DNA of 64,000 bases from Adiantum capillus-veneris (Eukaryota > Streptophyta > Polypodiopsida > Polypodiales > Pteridaceae): assembly GCA_014529385.2 (NCBI GenBank), contig CM043947.1, positions 102,302,311 through 102,366,310 of the forward strand, written 5' to 3'. Positions 33,093 through 45,291 of the stretch are shown piece by piece (positions within the stretch are counted from its first letter, which is position 1; every line of letters begins with the position of its first letter). Below the pieces are notes generated by a model that was not told the origin of the DNA, made no database searches, and saw only the letters and a program-made list of their open reading frames with translations. The translations under genes were made by a program, and so were the position numbers.

Positions 33093-34450
33093 TCACCCCT
33101 TTAGGTGATTCTCCTGAGACAATCCTTGACAAATGATATGCTCCTTGATGTGTAGTGCCCTTTTTACAACCACAGTGAAATCAAATTCCAAAAGAATGAT
33201 GAACCATCTCACTATTCTTCCTATGCTGCATGGCTTGTTGACCAAATACAACAAAGCTTGGTGGTCTACAAAGAACACAAACTTGTTGGCTAATAGGTAA
33301 TGTCTATACTTTTTAATGGCATAGATCATTCCTAATCCTTCCCTTTCGGTGGTGGTGTAATTCTTTTCTGCCATGTTCAACTATCGGCTAGCATAAGAAA
33401 TAGGAAAGTCAATTTTCCCATCTCCTGGTTGACCTAGTATACAACCGATAGCAAAATTGGAAGCATGTACATGTATGTGGAATATCTTATTCCAATATGG
33501 TGCTTTCAATATTGGAGCTGAGGTGAGATCTCGCTTAAGCTTCATGAAGGATTCTTCACATGCCTCGGTCCACTCAAAGTGTGTAATCAAGCTATAGATG
33601 GGTTTTGCAATTATAGCATACATGTAGATGAACTGTCTGTAATATCCACAATGCCCCATGAAGGCTTAAACCCCCTTGACTGTTGTTGGTCTAGGCAAAT
33701 GATATGAATTTTTCCAATATCAGTAGCTATGCCATTTTTAGGCACTATATATCCAATAATTTTTCCTTGTCTACCCATGAATGTGCACTTTTCAGGATTT
33801 AAGCAAATCCTATAAAGTCTACATTTTTTGAATACCTTTTTGAGGTGTTCAAAATGATCAACCTGGACTGATGAATGTATGCATAGATAATCCATATATA
33901 CTTCTAAGAATTTTCAAAGATATTCTTTAAAAGCGTGGCTCATCAACCTTTTAAATGTGGCTGGAGCATTAGTTAACCCAAACGGCATAACCCGATAGAC
34001 AAAAATATCCCATTCTGTTGCAAAAGCAATTTTATGCTGAACTTTTGGGTCAACCAAAAGTTGATTGTATCCCAAAAATCCATCTAAGAAGCTGTAAGAT
34101 TCTTTTCTTGCAACTCGTTCTAAAACATGCTCAGTGATTGGAAGAGGAAAGTTGTCTCTAATGGTAGCTGTATCCACTTTTTTGAGATTAACACACACTT
34201 GTTTTTTCCATTCTTCTTAGGTACTATCACAATTGGAGACACCCAATCTGTGTGTTCAATTTTGTAAATGAATTCGGCTTCATTTAGTTTTTTAGTCTCT
34301 TCTTTTATCTTCCTGACAAATGTTTCATTATATGTGTATGGCCTTTGTCTACTTGGTTTTGCATCATCTCTCATGGGTATGGTATGTTGACTAATTTCTG
34401 GATCAACACGCTTGAGATCCTTGTAAGACCAAGCAAAGATATCTTGGTAT
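33093..34450 (-). pseudogene. Gypsy reverse transcriptase and RNase H, active site mutated
   Basis: RT motifs in order on the minus strand: AEFIYKIEHTDWVSPIVIVP (34290-34230), DNFPLPITEHVLERVARKES, FLDGFLGYNQ, FVYRVMPFGLTNAPATFKRL (33990-33930), the active site, NPEKCTFMGRQGKIIGYIV, and the connection GHCGYYRQFI. The polymerase box reads VYMDYLCIHS (33901-33872), with YMDY (33898-33887) where YxDD is needed. RNase H: EKNYTTTEREGLGMIYAIKK and VFFVDHQALLYL. Frameshifts occur near 34200, 33905 and 33650. It cannot be an active polymerase as it stands. Confidence 0.92.
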
Positions 34451-35099
34451 TCCTTAGCAAGTTTAGCAAAAGCTCTTATTCTTCTTCTGTTAGGTCATTT
34501 GCAATGTAAGCAGGTCTAGACTCTTCTCTTGGTTCAATCAGGTCTATCTTTTTAGCGTTTTCAGGCCCTTCGTAGGACTCGCCTTGTTTTCGTAGTTCCC
34601 TAATAGGTTGTTCGACTATGATTTATCGATCTTGGAGAGTATACTTTTTGTAATGGGATGGAACACTCATTACATCCTTACCATCCTCTTCCGTGGTTTC
34701 CATTTCGGTCGTATATATCTCCTTTAGAGATTTTTTCAACTCTTGATATTTCTTTTTTCGCTCAACTCGGGTCATGAGTGGTTTCTTATCCTATGGGTTT
34801 GCTTGGGTATCCTTCCTTGTTTTTCTCAATGTTTTAGACATTTCTAAATTTTTGTTTGAAGGATATCTGCCAGTGATTTTGTCCTTGACACAATCATTTG
34901 CATTTATCTGCATCAGGAATTGTTTTCCACTGGAGACTAATGGCACAGGTCGTGTTTTTACATTTCTGGTGTGTCTTTTTCGTCTATACCATTTTGTCTT
35001 CTTGATTTCTGATTGCGAAAGTCAAAAAACTTTTCCTCTCCTCCTTTCTGACCCCTAACCTTTTGAGGTAGCTGAGTGTTCATCTAACTCATCTGTTGC

Positions 35100-35971
35100 A
35101 TCATAGAAGGTCTGAAAAGACTTGTTGAGCTTTCATTAAGTCCTTGGGTTCTTCATCTTCGTCTTCAATGTTGAGGGTTGAAATCATTTGGGTGGGAATT
35201 ATGTCGTAGCCATCCTCATTGCAAAATTGAGTAGGCATAGATGTGTTCACACATACATCCATGGTTGCTAAAACTTGAGTCCACTCGAATGGCTCAAACA
35301 AATGCTTTGCAAAGGGTTCAGGTACATAAGATTCGTCTGTGGAGTCTCTTTCTAGAATACATTCTTCTCGTTTTAAGCTTCCGTTTTCTGAAGCTCCACA
35401 CATCCAAATAGGAGAGTCTTTGTTTAACCAGGTTGTAAGCTTAGTTTCAGCCAAAGAGACTGAATCAAACTCTTGTATTGGTGTTTTCAAGATATCTCTG
35501 TAAGTGTGATCTTTGAGATTTACTCTTGTTATAGATCCACTTGCTTCAAGTACAGATAATTGTTTTCCCAATCTTGGATAAGCTGTACCTGTCGCATGAA
35601 AGGTCTTCCCAATATGATTTGATAATTTAGTTTTTTCCCAAAGTCTACTATGGCAAAAGTGTGTTGATATTTAATTCCACAGGAATTGACTATCACCTTT
35701 TCAAGCAGCCCTAATGGTCTCTCAATGTGTCCGTCGCCAATTGCAATTTCATTTGAGTTTGTCGAATGGCTGGTTGTCCCCAGGATTCCCATACTGCTTT
35801 CGTGGCTATGCCTATGCCTGTTCCACTATCCAGTATTGCCATGGTTTCAATGCCATTATATTTCACTGGAAGGGTGGTGTTTCCTTCTTCCCCTTCGTAA
35901 TATTCTCCGACTTTGTTCATTGGAACAGATCGAATCTCTTTGTTGTCCATTTCGTTTTTTAATTTTTCCAA
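35100..35971 (-). pseudogene. Gypsy aspartic protease, first copy
   Basis: MNKVGEYYEGEEGNTTLPVK, AILDSGTGIGIATKAVWESW (catalytic Asp present, DSGTG), HIERPLGLLEKVIVNSCGIK, then IILGRPFMRQVQLIQD after a frameshift near 35720. A linker with acidic stretches (LNIEDEDEEPKDLMK) runs to 35100, before RT. The region 34450-35100 encodes further linker in broken frames (WSYKDLKRVDPEISQHTIPM near 34400). Confidence 0.85.
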
Positions 35972-35999
35972 TTTTTTTGAGATTAGCCCCGTTATCCCA

Positions 36000-38900
36000 C
36001 CTTCTCTAGGGTTTTCTGTAGATCATTCCATAAGTATGGTCTAAGTTTTAACAGTTCTCCCAAGGTAAGAGTGCATTAGATGGGTGTAGACATGATTGAA
36101 TGAATGTTGTCTACTTCTAGCGTTTGTTCAACTCGTTTTACTTAAGTGGTCTTACACACTATGGATTCATCTTCGTTATCTCCCAAGTAAGAAGGTAACG
36201 TTTTCAAGGTAAATGGTTTTAACATTCCTGAAGCTTCAGATCCGCAATCCCCATACAAGGATTGTACATCCATGTTCATATCAGTAGGTAGGTTATCCAA
36301 CCAAACTTCCTCTATAGGAGCTGACTTTAGAGTTAGGCTCCCATCATTGATCTCTCTAACTTTTTTCCATAAGTGTCCTGGCCAGTCTTCCTCTACGAAT
36401 GGAATTCCATCTAAGGCATCTTTGCTGTCCGGCACTATAAGTTCTGGTTCTTTTGTTTCAAGGTTGGGTTCTGCCACCACATCCAATTTTTCTTTAGTAT
36501 CTCTTATCACAACATCCTCAGGTTTTGCGATACTTTCAAGCTTGGATTTTTGTTTTCCCAGCATTTCTTGTGTGATTCTTACCAAATTTTGATAAGCTTC
36601 CATGCCTTGAGAAGGATAGTTTTTTCGTTTGTTTTCCATGTTTTGGCCTGCTCTAAGTCCTACTTGGTAGACTTCCAAGGCAGCATTAATAGGCTCAAAA
36701 ATTTTATCAACTAAAATGGATCCACCAGATTTCACGGCTGTTTCCTTGATTCACTTCCAGTTTCTTTCACCTTTTCCTGGAATAGCTTTTTTGCTTTCTC
36801 CTCGATTTCAACCCGTTGTTTTTGTTTTCTCATCTCATATCGTTTGCTTCTGCTTCTTTTGATCCTTTGAGAGGAAACTTTCGAATCATCAGAGGATTTG
36901 TGTTTCTTTTTCTTGGCCTGGGCTCTAGTGATTACCTTGATTGGAACAATTGGTTCACTCTGTGATGAGCTACTAGGTATCACTTGGACTCCACTTACTA
37001 CTGTTTTACCCTTGTTTAAAGGATTTTTAGGACAATCTTCAAGAAAGTGTTCTCCATTTTTGCAACATTGTATGCAATAGGCTTCAACTGGTTTGAGGTT
37101 TTTGTGAGGCTCTGGACATTCAATTTTCCAATGATCATCTGCACCACAATTATGACAGTTTCCCGTTCTTGGCTTCATCATGGCTCTGACCATGGGAGGT
37201 CTAACACCTTGATTAGCTACATAATACATTGGTGCGAGCTTTGGTGGAGCATAAGTCACGGTTTCTTCCATTGGTGGTGGATGTGATTATACCAATCTCC
37301 TTCTACCATTACTGTAGATGGACTAGGCTCTGCATAGGGTGTAACATACACTAATGCTTGTTCATCTATGACTCCTTCGAAGTGCATGTACTTTAAATGC
37401 ACTACATTATGTCCTGGGTACGAAGGTTGTTGAGCCAACACAAGTTGAGGTCTTTCCATACCCATTGGTGATCTTTGAGCTTGGGCCATATTAGGCTGAT
37501 ATCTGTACATGGATTGTCCTTGTGGCCTCATAGGCACGTACTGAACATTCCCATCATACTTTGATATGGAGTAGTACTCGTGGGTCTCATGGTTGGCCCA
37601 CTTAACCTCAATTGCACACCATTTTTGTGGCCTAATTGGTTGTCCCTATTGAGGTATCCCTTCTCCTGGTCCCCTCACATGTGCTTTTTGCATGTTGTTC
37701 ATCATGTTGTTCATCCTTTAGAGTAGATGTTCTATGGCTGAAAGTGGTGCTACAGCAGTCGTTCCCACTTGTGCTGGTTTAGTGGATGTTGTTTTCTCGC
37801 TTTGGTTATCCTTAGGGACATCTTCTTCATTAAAAATAGCATCTGAGACACACTCAAGTTCTAGGGTTGTATGCTTTTTACTATAGACTATAGCATGAAG
37901 TTCTTTGTTTAGCAGCCCCTCTAGAAACAAAGATACGAGTCGTTCTTCTGCAGGTATCTCTAGCCCTAGGCATCTGGCAGCGTATTGTTTCATTTGAGCT
38001 ACACAATCCCTAACAGACTCACCATGTTTCTGTTTAAAGTTGTAGATTTGAGCTACCGTATTATGTTTGATCCCTGTAGCATCTATAAATCCTTGAGCTA
38101 ATGTGTTCAAGTCCATAATTGACCTTGGTGGAATGTTTTGGAACCATGTCATTGCTTTTCCTTCTAATGTCATTCCAAACCCCTCGAATTGATCAAGTAT
38201 GGAAATTGAATATACGTTCTACTCTTAGCACTTGCTTAAAGCTTGCTAAGTGGTCGTATGGATCCCCTGATCCACTGTATTTTTTGAACCATTTTTGAAA
38301 AGCAGATGGTCTGACGTGTTTGTTTGGTTCAACTCCCGGTCTCCTGACAGTTGGTCCTATTTCGAGTCCTTCAAACTAGTCTATTGGAAATAGTGACTCA
38401 TGTAGCCTTGGACTGGCCTTATTGTCCCCCGGTTTTCTATGTGATGAGATGATTTGTGGTTTCTTAACATTACTCTCAGATGATCTCTCATGGTGTTCAT
38501 CTCTTGGAATTGTTTCTGGTCCTTGTCCCAATATCCAATCCCTTATGGAATACCCTTGGTATTTGGTTTGTTCTACCTCCTCAGGAGTCATCATAACAAA
38601 GTTGTTGTTATAACAATCCCTAAACAGGTAGGTTGGTAGGTTTGCTGATCCCTTATCTTTGATCTTGAAGATATAGATGATCTTCATGGCCGTTAGTTGT
38701 CCTGATTTAGCATGCCAAGTCCATAGGAGATCTTTTACGTTTCTATCCTCCCAACAATAAACTCCGATCCTAGGATTATCCGTACTAAGCCGTTTCAAAG
38801 GCTTCAAATCTACTTGATCGTATCCCTCAAATTCTAAAGTTGGAGGTCCTTCTTTTGCTGACATATCTGGGATTATGGTGTTTACTTCTAACCCCCATTT

Positions 38901-39240
38901 GTCTATCACATCAGGGTTTTCGACTTGTACATACTGAGTTCTGTTTCTGTCCATGTACATATTTCTTTGTTTGTTTTCCTTAATCTCTTCTTCAAACTCA
39001 TTACCATGGTCATCAATTTGAATAGCATACTCCTCGCTAGGACCAAGTAAACTTGAGCCGAGTGAGTCAAGTAAGAAGACATTTCAGATGTTGAATCTGA
39101 AAAAGTGTCTGAGACTTCTTCAAAAATTGTGTGCAAGGAATTGCCTTGATTCATGCTTTCTTCGGTGGATACTCTACTAGAGGTTTCTCCGAGTATGGCC
39201 TGATTTCCTAGTACACGACCAGATCTAAGGCTCATGTAAT
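36000..39240 (-). pseudogene. Gypsy gag polyprotein
   Basis: Starts near MSLRSGRVLGNQAILGETSS (39236), continues through PPTLEFEGYDQVDLKPLKRL (38850) and the gag core MTLEGKAMTWFQNIPPRSIM (38173) with YNFKQKHGESVRDCVAQMKQ and LVSLFLEGLLNKEL, then zinc knuckles CHNCGADDHWKIEC and CIQCCKNGEHFLEDC (about 37160-37020), a nuclear-signal-like basic run KKKKHKSSDDSK, and a tail ending VWLDNLPTDMNMDVQSLYGD (36290). Frameshifts near 38960, 38370, 37700, 37270 and 36735. Better preserved than the plus-strand copy in the core. Confidence 0.9.
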
Positions 39241-39540
39241 GGACTTGTGGAAAGTGTCCACAAACAATCATTTTCTTGTCTTTAATGATTTTTTGAGCGT
39301 TGATATTAAGACTTGTCTCGTCTACCAATCATCATCAAAATCCTAATCTATTTCTACAATCCTTCAATCCTAAAGGCACTCAACAAGTACAATTACTTCC
39401 AAGCTACCTCTACACAGCAAAAGACGACAATCTTAGGTTATGCGGTTTCTAAAAGAAAGTTTTAAAGTCTAGGCAATCTTACAGGAAGTTAAAGGATAAC
39501 TTCACAAGACGCTGGTGGTTTTTCCTAGTTTAGGTCTCTT

Positions 39541-39563
39541 TGATCCCCGGCAACAGCACCAAA
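39541..39563 (-). other. Primer-binding site of the gypsy element
   Basis: TGGTGCTGTTGCCGGGGA directly follows the 5' LTR on the minus strand. It differs at two positions from the TGGCGCCGTTGCCGGGGA site used by Athila-type elements (tRNA-Asp). Confidence 0.8.
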
Positions 39564-40467
39564 TGTGGGACCCATGTCTAACCTCACCATCCTATCTTAT
39601 TGTAGTATTAGCGAGAACCATGATTAAATTGTCATTCCATGGGACAAAGCTGACTCGCCTAGTGCATAGAGGCTACAAAGGCTGTCAATATCTGGGAAAA
39701 TAACTAACAACTCGCATCTAACTCAAGCTACACTCAAGTGACTGAAATCACCAAAAGCCAATTGCTCATCGGCAAACAAATCACATCCGTTACAACATCA
39801 AATGCCATCCAAATGTAACGAAACTTCGAGGACATGTTTATAAGACCTAAGCACACATGATTATGGTCTCAAACCCCACTTTAGGTTAAGTTTCAAAATC
39901 ATAATTATTAACAGCAATGGATTTTTGACCTCGTGGTTTTCGACCCAGAATGCATCTAAATGCTTAGCAATGATGCCCCAATACCTCGCCTATGCTTAGT
40001 TTTCGGATTTGAAAGTGTAAATTCCTAGTTATGATGAAATTAGGCCGCAGGTCGGCGACGCCAAAAGCTACGAAATAAGCTACAAAATACTGTGATGTGT
40101 TTATGTCAATGTGTAGAGCTCTTACTTGTGATTGCAATGCAACAAACCTGACTGTATTGTGACAACCAGGAAGGGAGTAGGAAACGCGAGAAGGAGAGGA
40201 GTGAGTTCCGTTAGCTCACGCTGTGTATTTCATTATCCAAAAACCTTTAAAATACTTACAAAAATTGGCTTTTATACCTTAGTCAAGGTTTTTGGTGGTC
40301 AAAACTAATAATATGGGAGTTCTACCAAAGATGGGTAATGGCAGGTTGACACAATCTGGAAGCTTGTAGCCGCGGCTCATTAATTACAGAGTTTATCTGA
40401 GAAAATAGAAGTTATAATATTCTCGATTTATAAAAACAATGGTATCCGTGTTAGCTTGCTGCTAACA
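39564..40467 (-). repeat. 5' LTR of the 16.9-kb gypsy element
   Basis: 904 bp; TATA box at 40270-40277 (minus strand TATAAAAG). Compared with the other two LTRs it has lost a short stretch near 40430 and gained a small duplication near 40075 (GCTACGAAATA/GCTACAAAATA). Confidence 0.92.
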
Positions 40468-40472
40468 AAGAG

Positions 40473-42720
40473 CAACAATTTTGGTGATTATCTTGTAGGC
40501 CACTGACATCGTGATTATTGGGCACCAGTACTTCAACTGGGAGCATCAAACTTGTTTAGGAATCGGTTTGATAAGGCCTCTTTTGATGCTCAAGCCGAGA
40601 GCACCGTTTTTTCGTAATTGGGGACTTAAGCTCCTCTCAGAATTCTATGAAGAATTTTGTAGTCATGCCGTCCCACCCATGAGACTTCTCTTTGCCCAAT
40701 GTTCACAATGTGTGAGTGCATTCTTCCTCAGAGAACGCCTTCTCCAATATGTTGGTGTCTGTTGAGAAACCGTTTTTTTTTCATAGCCTTGGCTCCATTC
40801 TCTTCCAGGGCATGAGCCTCAGGTTGACCAAAAATCTATTGTAAGTGGTTGAGCATCATATGATCCATTTTGTTTGGGTCCTTAATCTCCTACCAGTTCC
40901 CATTGGATAGAGAGTGGACAATCCCTCAATTTCTCTTGACTTTGAGGACCCTAAAAAAGTGAGATTGATTAGCCTCCTCCGGCTGGAGGAAAGTCTGTTT
41001 GGACATAATTCCTGGCCTTCTTCACCTCCTCAAGTTGTTGATCAATCAGGTCACCTTTTGCTTCCCACCACCTTTTGTGCTCGGCTTTAGAAGCCAACCC
41101 TTCTTGTTTTTTGATGGTTAATAGCTTCATTTCTCCAACGAGTTGCTTTAATCACTCCTTGCGGTGTTTCTTCCTTCTAGGGCCTACCATCTTGATTACT
41201 TTTAAATATTATTAGAGAAGATATCCCAAGCCTTTACGCTTTCTAAATCGACATCTTTATAGAGTTTCCTTATAGCTTTTATCACAAGGCTTCTAAAGAG
41301 AGGGTCTCCTAAGAGATGAGCCCCTTTTGTCAATAGCTTCTTCAAGCCTTGAGGGCAGTGACCTTCTAGAAACCTTGGTTTGTTGGAATTTCATGCTTAA
41401 CAGTAGGTGATCCAACAGGCATTGCAACGTTACCACACTCAAATCAAGCAAGGGTGACAGCCAGTCAGCTTGATGGGAGCAATAGCATCTATCCAGACAA
41501 GATGCAATGACAGCATACTGCAGGCTGGTATACGTGAATCCTGGCATACTATTCCATGGACACACCTCCCACAAATCCATTAAGACCCACTTCTCACACA
41601 ATCTTTGCCATCGAGATCTCTCTGAGCCTGCCAGCATGCTCAAGGAGCCTGTTTTATCCTTTCTCTTCTCCACCATATTGAAGTCTCCTGTCATAAACCA
41701 TTCCCCTTCCACGTGTACGTCTTTCAAGTCTTCCCATAGCCTTGCTCTTTCCTTCGTCACACAGGGCCCATATATGTTAACAATGGTGAAATGTTTGCCC
41801 CCCCACTTGATCTTAACTCCCAAAGCTCTCCCAGATGGATGGTTCAACACTACCTTGGGTTCCAAGTCCCCCCGTCCACAATCATCATTACACCATTGTA
41901 CCCATCTTCACCATCTCCATAAAAAACAAGCTTCTTTTCATTGCTTGTTTTCTTTTACTTGCGACATCTAGGTGATGTTCTTGGATAACCCAAAATTTAA
42001 CTTCCTTTCCTTTTCTAACTTCCTCTTAAAAGAGGGAGCTCTTCTTCTTTGTCTTGATCCCCTTAACATTCCATGTCTAGATAAGAAGCTCCTCCTTAGA
42101 AAGAGAGGGGAACAAACTCCTCCACATCATGAGACTCTCATGAGGAGCTCTCTTTTTGGGAGTCCTCCTCCAATGGTTCTTTTCCATTCCCCACAAAAAA
42201 CAGTTCCCTGGGGGATCCAAATCAAGGCCTTTCTTCTCTTGGAACACTACAAAGGGATTGTGCAGAGGGATGATAGACGACGTCCCTTTTGGCTGGTCAA
42301 GAGGAGGGGCAAAGTTTCTCTCTTTCCAAACATTTGAAGTCTCAAGTGACCTGGAATCCCTAGCCACTATCTTCATCCTTTGGGATCTGTACTGCTAACA
42401 TAGTTGTCACTGTCGTAACCTTAGGTGGCAAAACAATCTCATTGCTTGGTCCTTTAGGGATGTGCGAATCCAGGCACTGCTTCTCTAGCTTCCTCTCTTT
42501 CTCTTTGATTACTTCTTTGTCACCTATCATGGCCTCTTTTTCTTCACCTTCTCTTGACTCTCTGCCATTCTTTAACTGTTTCTCACTCACTTCTACAGTT
42601 TCTTCCATCTTGGAGTCTTGCATTGCCTGGTCAGTATTTACATTAACTTTCATGGGACAATCCTTGGCATAGTGCCCAAATTTGTTGCACTTTCAAAGCA
42701 TGCCCCAAAGTATGTCCCAA
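40473..42720 (-). mobile_element. LINE, 5' part, split by the gypsy element
   Basis: On the minus strand: a zinc-knuckle remnant KCNKFGHYAKDCPMK of ORF1 (about 42690-42645) and its charged tail, then an endonuclease (42085-41300), a linker (AEHKRWWEAKGDLIDQQLEE near 41060) and the RT N-terminus (KRGLIKPIPK near 40570; MSVAYKIITKIVAL near 40490). The RT continues at 23543. LINEs copy themselves by target-primed reverse transcription. Stops and frameshifts show it is dead. Its 3' end, poly(A) tail and target-site duplication are not seen. Confidence 0.85.
41400..42090 (-). pseudogene. LINE apurinic-type endonuclease domain
   Basis: Begins TWNVKGIKTKKKSSLF (about 42080) with VIQEHHLDVASK, then after a frameshift VVLNHPSGRALGVKIKWGGK, FTIVNIYGP and EGEWFMTGDFNMV. 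These match the exonuclease-endonuclease-phosphatase fold of plant LINEs, with the GDFN motif kept. The 41865-41293 frame is open, but its C-terminal part degenerates into SPLLDLSVVTLQCLLDHLLL. Confidence 0.85.
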
Positions 42721-44152
42721 TTTTTTCTTTAGAATCAAAATTTTTAATCAAATAACAAAATCTCCACTAAAATTATATATTCTTTACAATGTGCATTTAC
42801 ACTGGTACATTTAATCTATGAAGAGCAAAGAGTCTTTTGACTTTATGTTGTTAAAAGGCTTTTCAATTCCTAGAAAATTACCCTTTTAAATCTTAACCTT
42901 CACTTTCACATAGTAAATAAGATGTTTTGTAAGGTTTTCTTTTAAGTAGTGAAGTAGAGGTCCTCTCCTTCCTTGAAAATTTTAAGTTCCATTATATATA
43001 GTATAGAAGTAAAGGGAGCCTATTGAAACAAGTGAAAGAATCACGATGGCTTTCTAAAATACTTAGAACATGATAAAATTATTAGGTTGAGTTTAAATAG
43101 AATCAGTGTTCAAGAAAGGATTGCCTCAGCTTAGCCTTGAGCCTTGAGCCGGTTCAAAATGGAGACTACCTGGTTGCAAACCATGGTAAAGGGAAGAAAA
43201 ACTGGTGAAATATGTGAGAAAATAGTTCAAAAGTCTTACAAAATTTAAATTTATGCTAGTATTTTCGGTTCTCTTCTTTGTGGGAAGAAAACTCAGTCGA
43301 CGGCCGCTTAATAAAAGAGACTTTCTTGAATACTAACTAGAAATAAGTTATAGAATGTAAGAAAAGTCAAGCCATGTGAAGCTGTGAAATGAAATGTGAA
43401 ATTAAACTCATTAATATATATGTACGTGTGTGTGTGTGTTCATAGAATTTACTAAAATTATGCAAGTGAAGTTTCACTTTAACATTTTAAAACGATAGAA
43501 TGCAAAAAAAGTCAAGACATGTCGGGATATGAAATGAAAGTGAAATAAACATTTAAAGTAAGTTTGCATAATGCACTAAAAAAATGAAAGTCTCCCTAAC
43601 CCAACACAATACTAAGGTTTCTTTTAGAAAACAAAATAAAAACCTTTTCCAAACATCTCAATTGCATAAGTAAAGGGTGAGTTTAGGAACCGAAAAGTTT
43701 CATGAAAATGGAAAGTCTAAAGACTTTCCATGTCCATATGAATATGAAGAGATGGTAGAGTGTACATAGGTACATTTGTACTTTTCTTCTTTGCCTTTCC
43801 TTTATGGTTTACTTCTCTTTAGAGTTTCTCCTTGCATGATGTAGTTAGACATTCATTCTACTAGTATGTGAGTATGATTCTAGAATGCATTTGTTGGCTT
43901 TCTAAAAGAAGCTTTAGAGGAGAGTTGAATTAGGCCTATTTTCATTGTTTTTAGTGATGATTGAGACTTACCTTAAATGTTATTTTGATTTTAAAATATT
44001 ATACGGATCTTTTTATTTCACATACTTACATGTCTTGACTTCTCTTGAACTCCATTCTTTAAAATGCAGAAGTGAAGCTTCACCTTGCAAAATTCTAGTA
44101 AATTCTATGCATACATATACATATATACATATATATTTAATTATTTATTTAG

Positions 44153-44188
<36 letters not shown>

Positions 44189-44499
44189 TATAGTGAGCAA
44201 ACCATGGTAAAAGGAAGAAAAACTGATGAAATATGTGAGAACTTAATTCAAAAGTCGTGCAAATTTCAAAATTCCTGCTAGTATTTATGGTTTGCTTCTT
44301 TGCGATGAGAAAACTAAATCGCTTAATAAGAGACATTCCCAAACAATGCTTCACTTATATAATTCTACTTAAACTCAACCGAATGATTTTATAAGTTTCC
44401 TATTGTTTTAGAAAGACATCGTGACTCTTTCACTTGTTCACCTAGAATTTAGCAATATACGCCTTCAATTTGAAAATTTTGAAGGGGAAAAGGAAAGAG

Positions 44500-44550
<51 letters not shown>

Positions 44551-44590
44551 TTCTGCGTGTCCTTCTCTCTATTTTACAACTAGGAGATAC
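42720..44590. repeat. AT-rich noncoding block with mixed direct and inverted repeats
   Basis: 43180-43345 and 44200-44345 are direct repeats (AACCATGGTAAA, GAAATATGTGAGAA). 43428-43555 and 44000-44118 are inverted repeats (ATAGAATTTACTA, AGTCAAGACATGT). 43019-43105 is inverted relative to about 44360-44450. 42940-43010 resembles the tail of the 13420-14692 unit. Microsatellites (AC)n 44156-44184 and (TC)n 44503-44547. No coding signal. Confidence 0.7.
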
Positions 44591-45288
44591 TTTCGTGTTG
44601 TGATGCCCATTGCCTCTCTCTCCCTAAACAATCGATATCTCTGCTCAATGCCAGTGGCCACAAGATGATGGGGATCATCATGCTCATGATAGCTTGTGCC
44701 TCAGGATGGTTTGCAGGTAGCTACCCATTCTCCTCCACTCTCTGGCGCCTCTTCCAAGGGTGGCCAATATCAAGAGCGTCTACATCTTCTGCATCACCTG
44801 GTCATTGTCGGAGACCTCGCAGCCCATAGCCCGCTTCCCCTCAATGCATGTGATTATGTGCATTACCTACTCCTTGGTTAGCTTTCCTCTATGTGTGCGA
44901 TGGCCTGCTACCCTTAATAACATGATTTGAGTAGCAAAAGGCCTAGGTGGAGAAATTTTCTTTGCAAGCGTCACAAGGGTGAGAGTGCAAGCCAGGGCTA
45001 TGATCTATAAGTGCGATGGAGGGCAATGTTTCTAGAGCGAGGATGGTGGTAGGGGAGGAAACTCAAGAGGCTGATCCCTCTTGGGAGGTGGAGCTTAGGG
45101 AACTTAGGAGGTCGATTTCGCTAAGGAGGTCTCATGAGATGGGAGGATGACAGAGGGGGTTGCAGGATGCAACGTGACCATTAGCAGTACAAGAAGGAGG
45201 CGAGGGTGGAGGGACAGGGGTGTTGCTTTGCAAAGGAGGAGAGAAAATTTAGAGAGAGGGCAAAGAGCGTATCTAATGAGATTCTCCT
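44591..45288. other. No recognisable feature
   Basis: Only short frames (60 codons or fewer). I recognise no gene or element here. Confidence 0.4.
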
Positions 45289-45291
45289 TAA

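Larger units (their letters stand above)
23549..40467 (-). mobile_element. 16.9-kb Ty3/gypsy element (Athila/Tat-like), minus strand
   Basis: LTRs 39564-40467 (5') and 23549-24437 (3') begin TG and end CA on the element strand. Target-site duplication AAGAG lies at 23544-23548 and 40468-40472 within LINE RT sequence. PBS at 39541-39563, polypurine tract at 24438-24454. Minus-strand order: gag, protease, RT/RNase H, integrase, a second protease-like domain with WVPK motifs, a palindrome array, ORF3, 3' LTR. The 15.1-kb interior is long for a gypsy element, comparable to the Ogre/Athila size class. Frameshifts throughout make it inactive. Confidence 0.92.

Noticed and set aside
41507-42337. Plus-strand ORFs opposite the LINE endonuclease
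   Set aside because: The minus strand gives recognisable endonuclease motifs (IVNIYGP, GDFN); the plus-strand frames have none.
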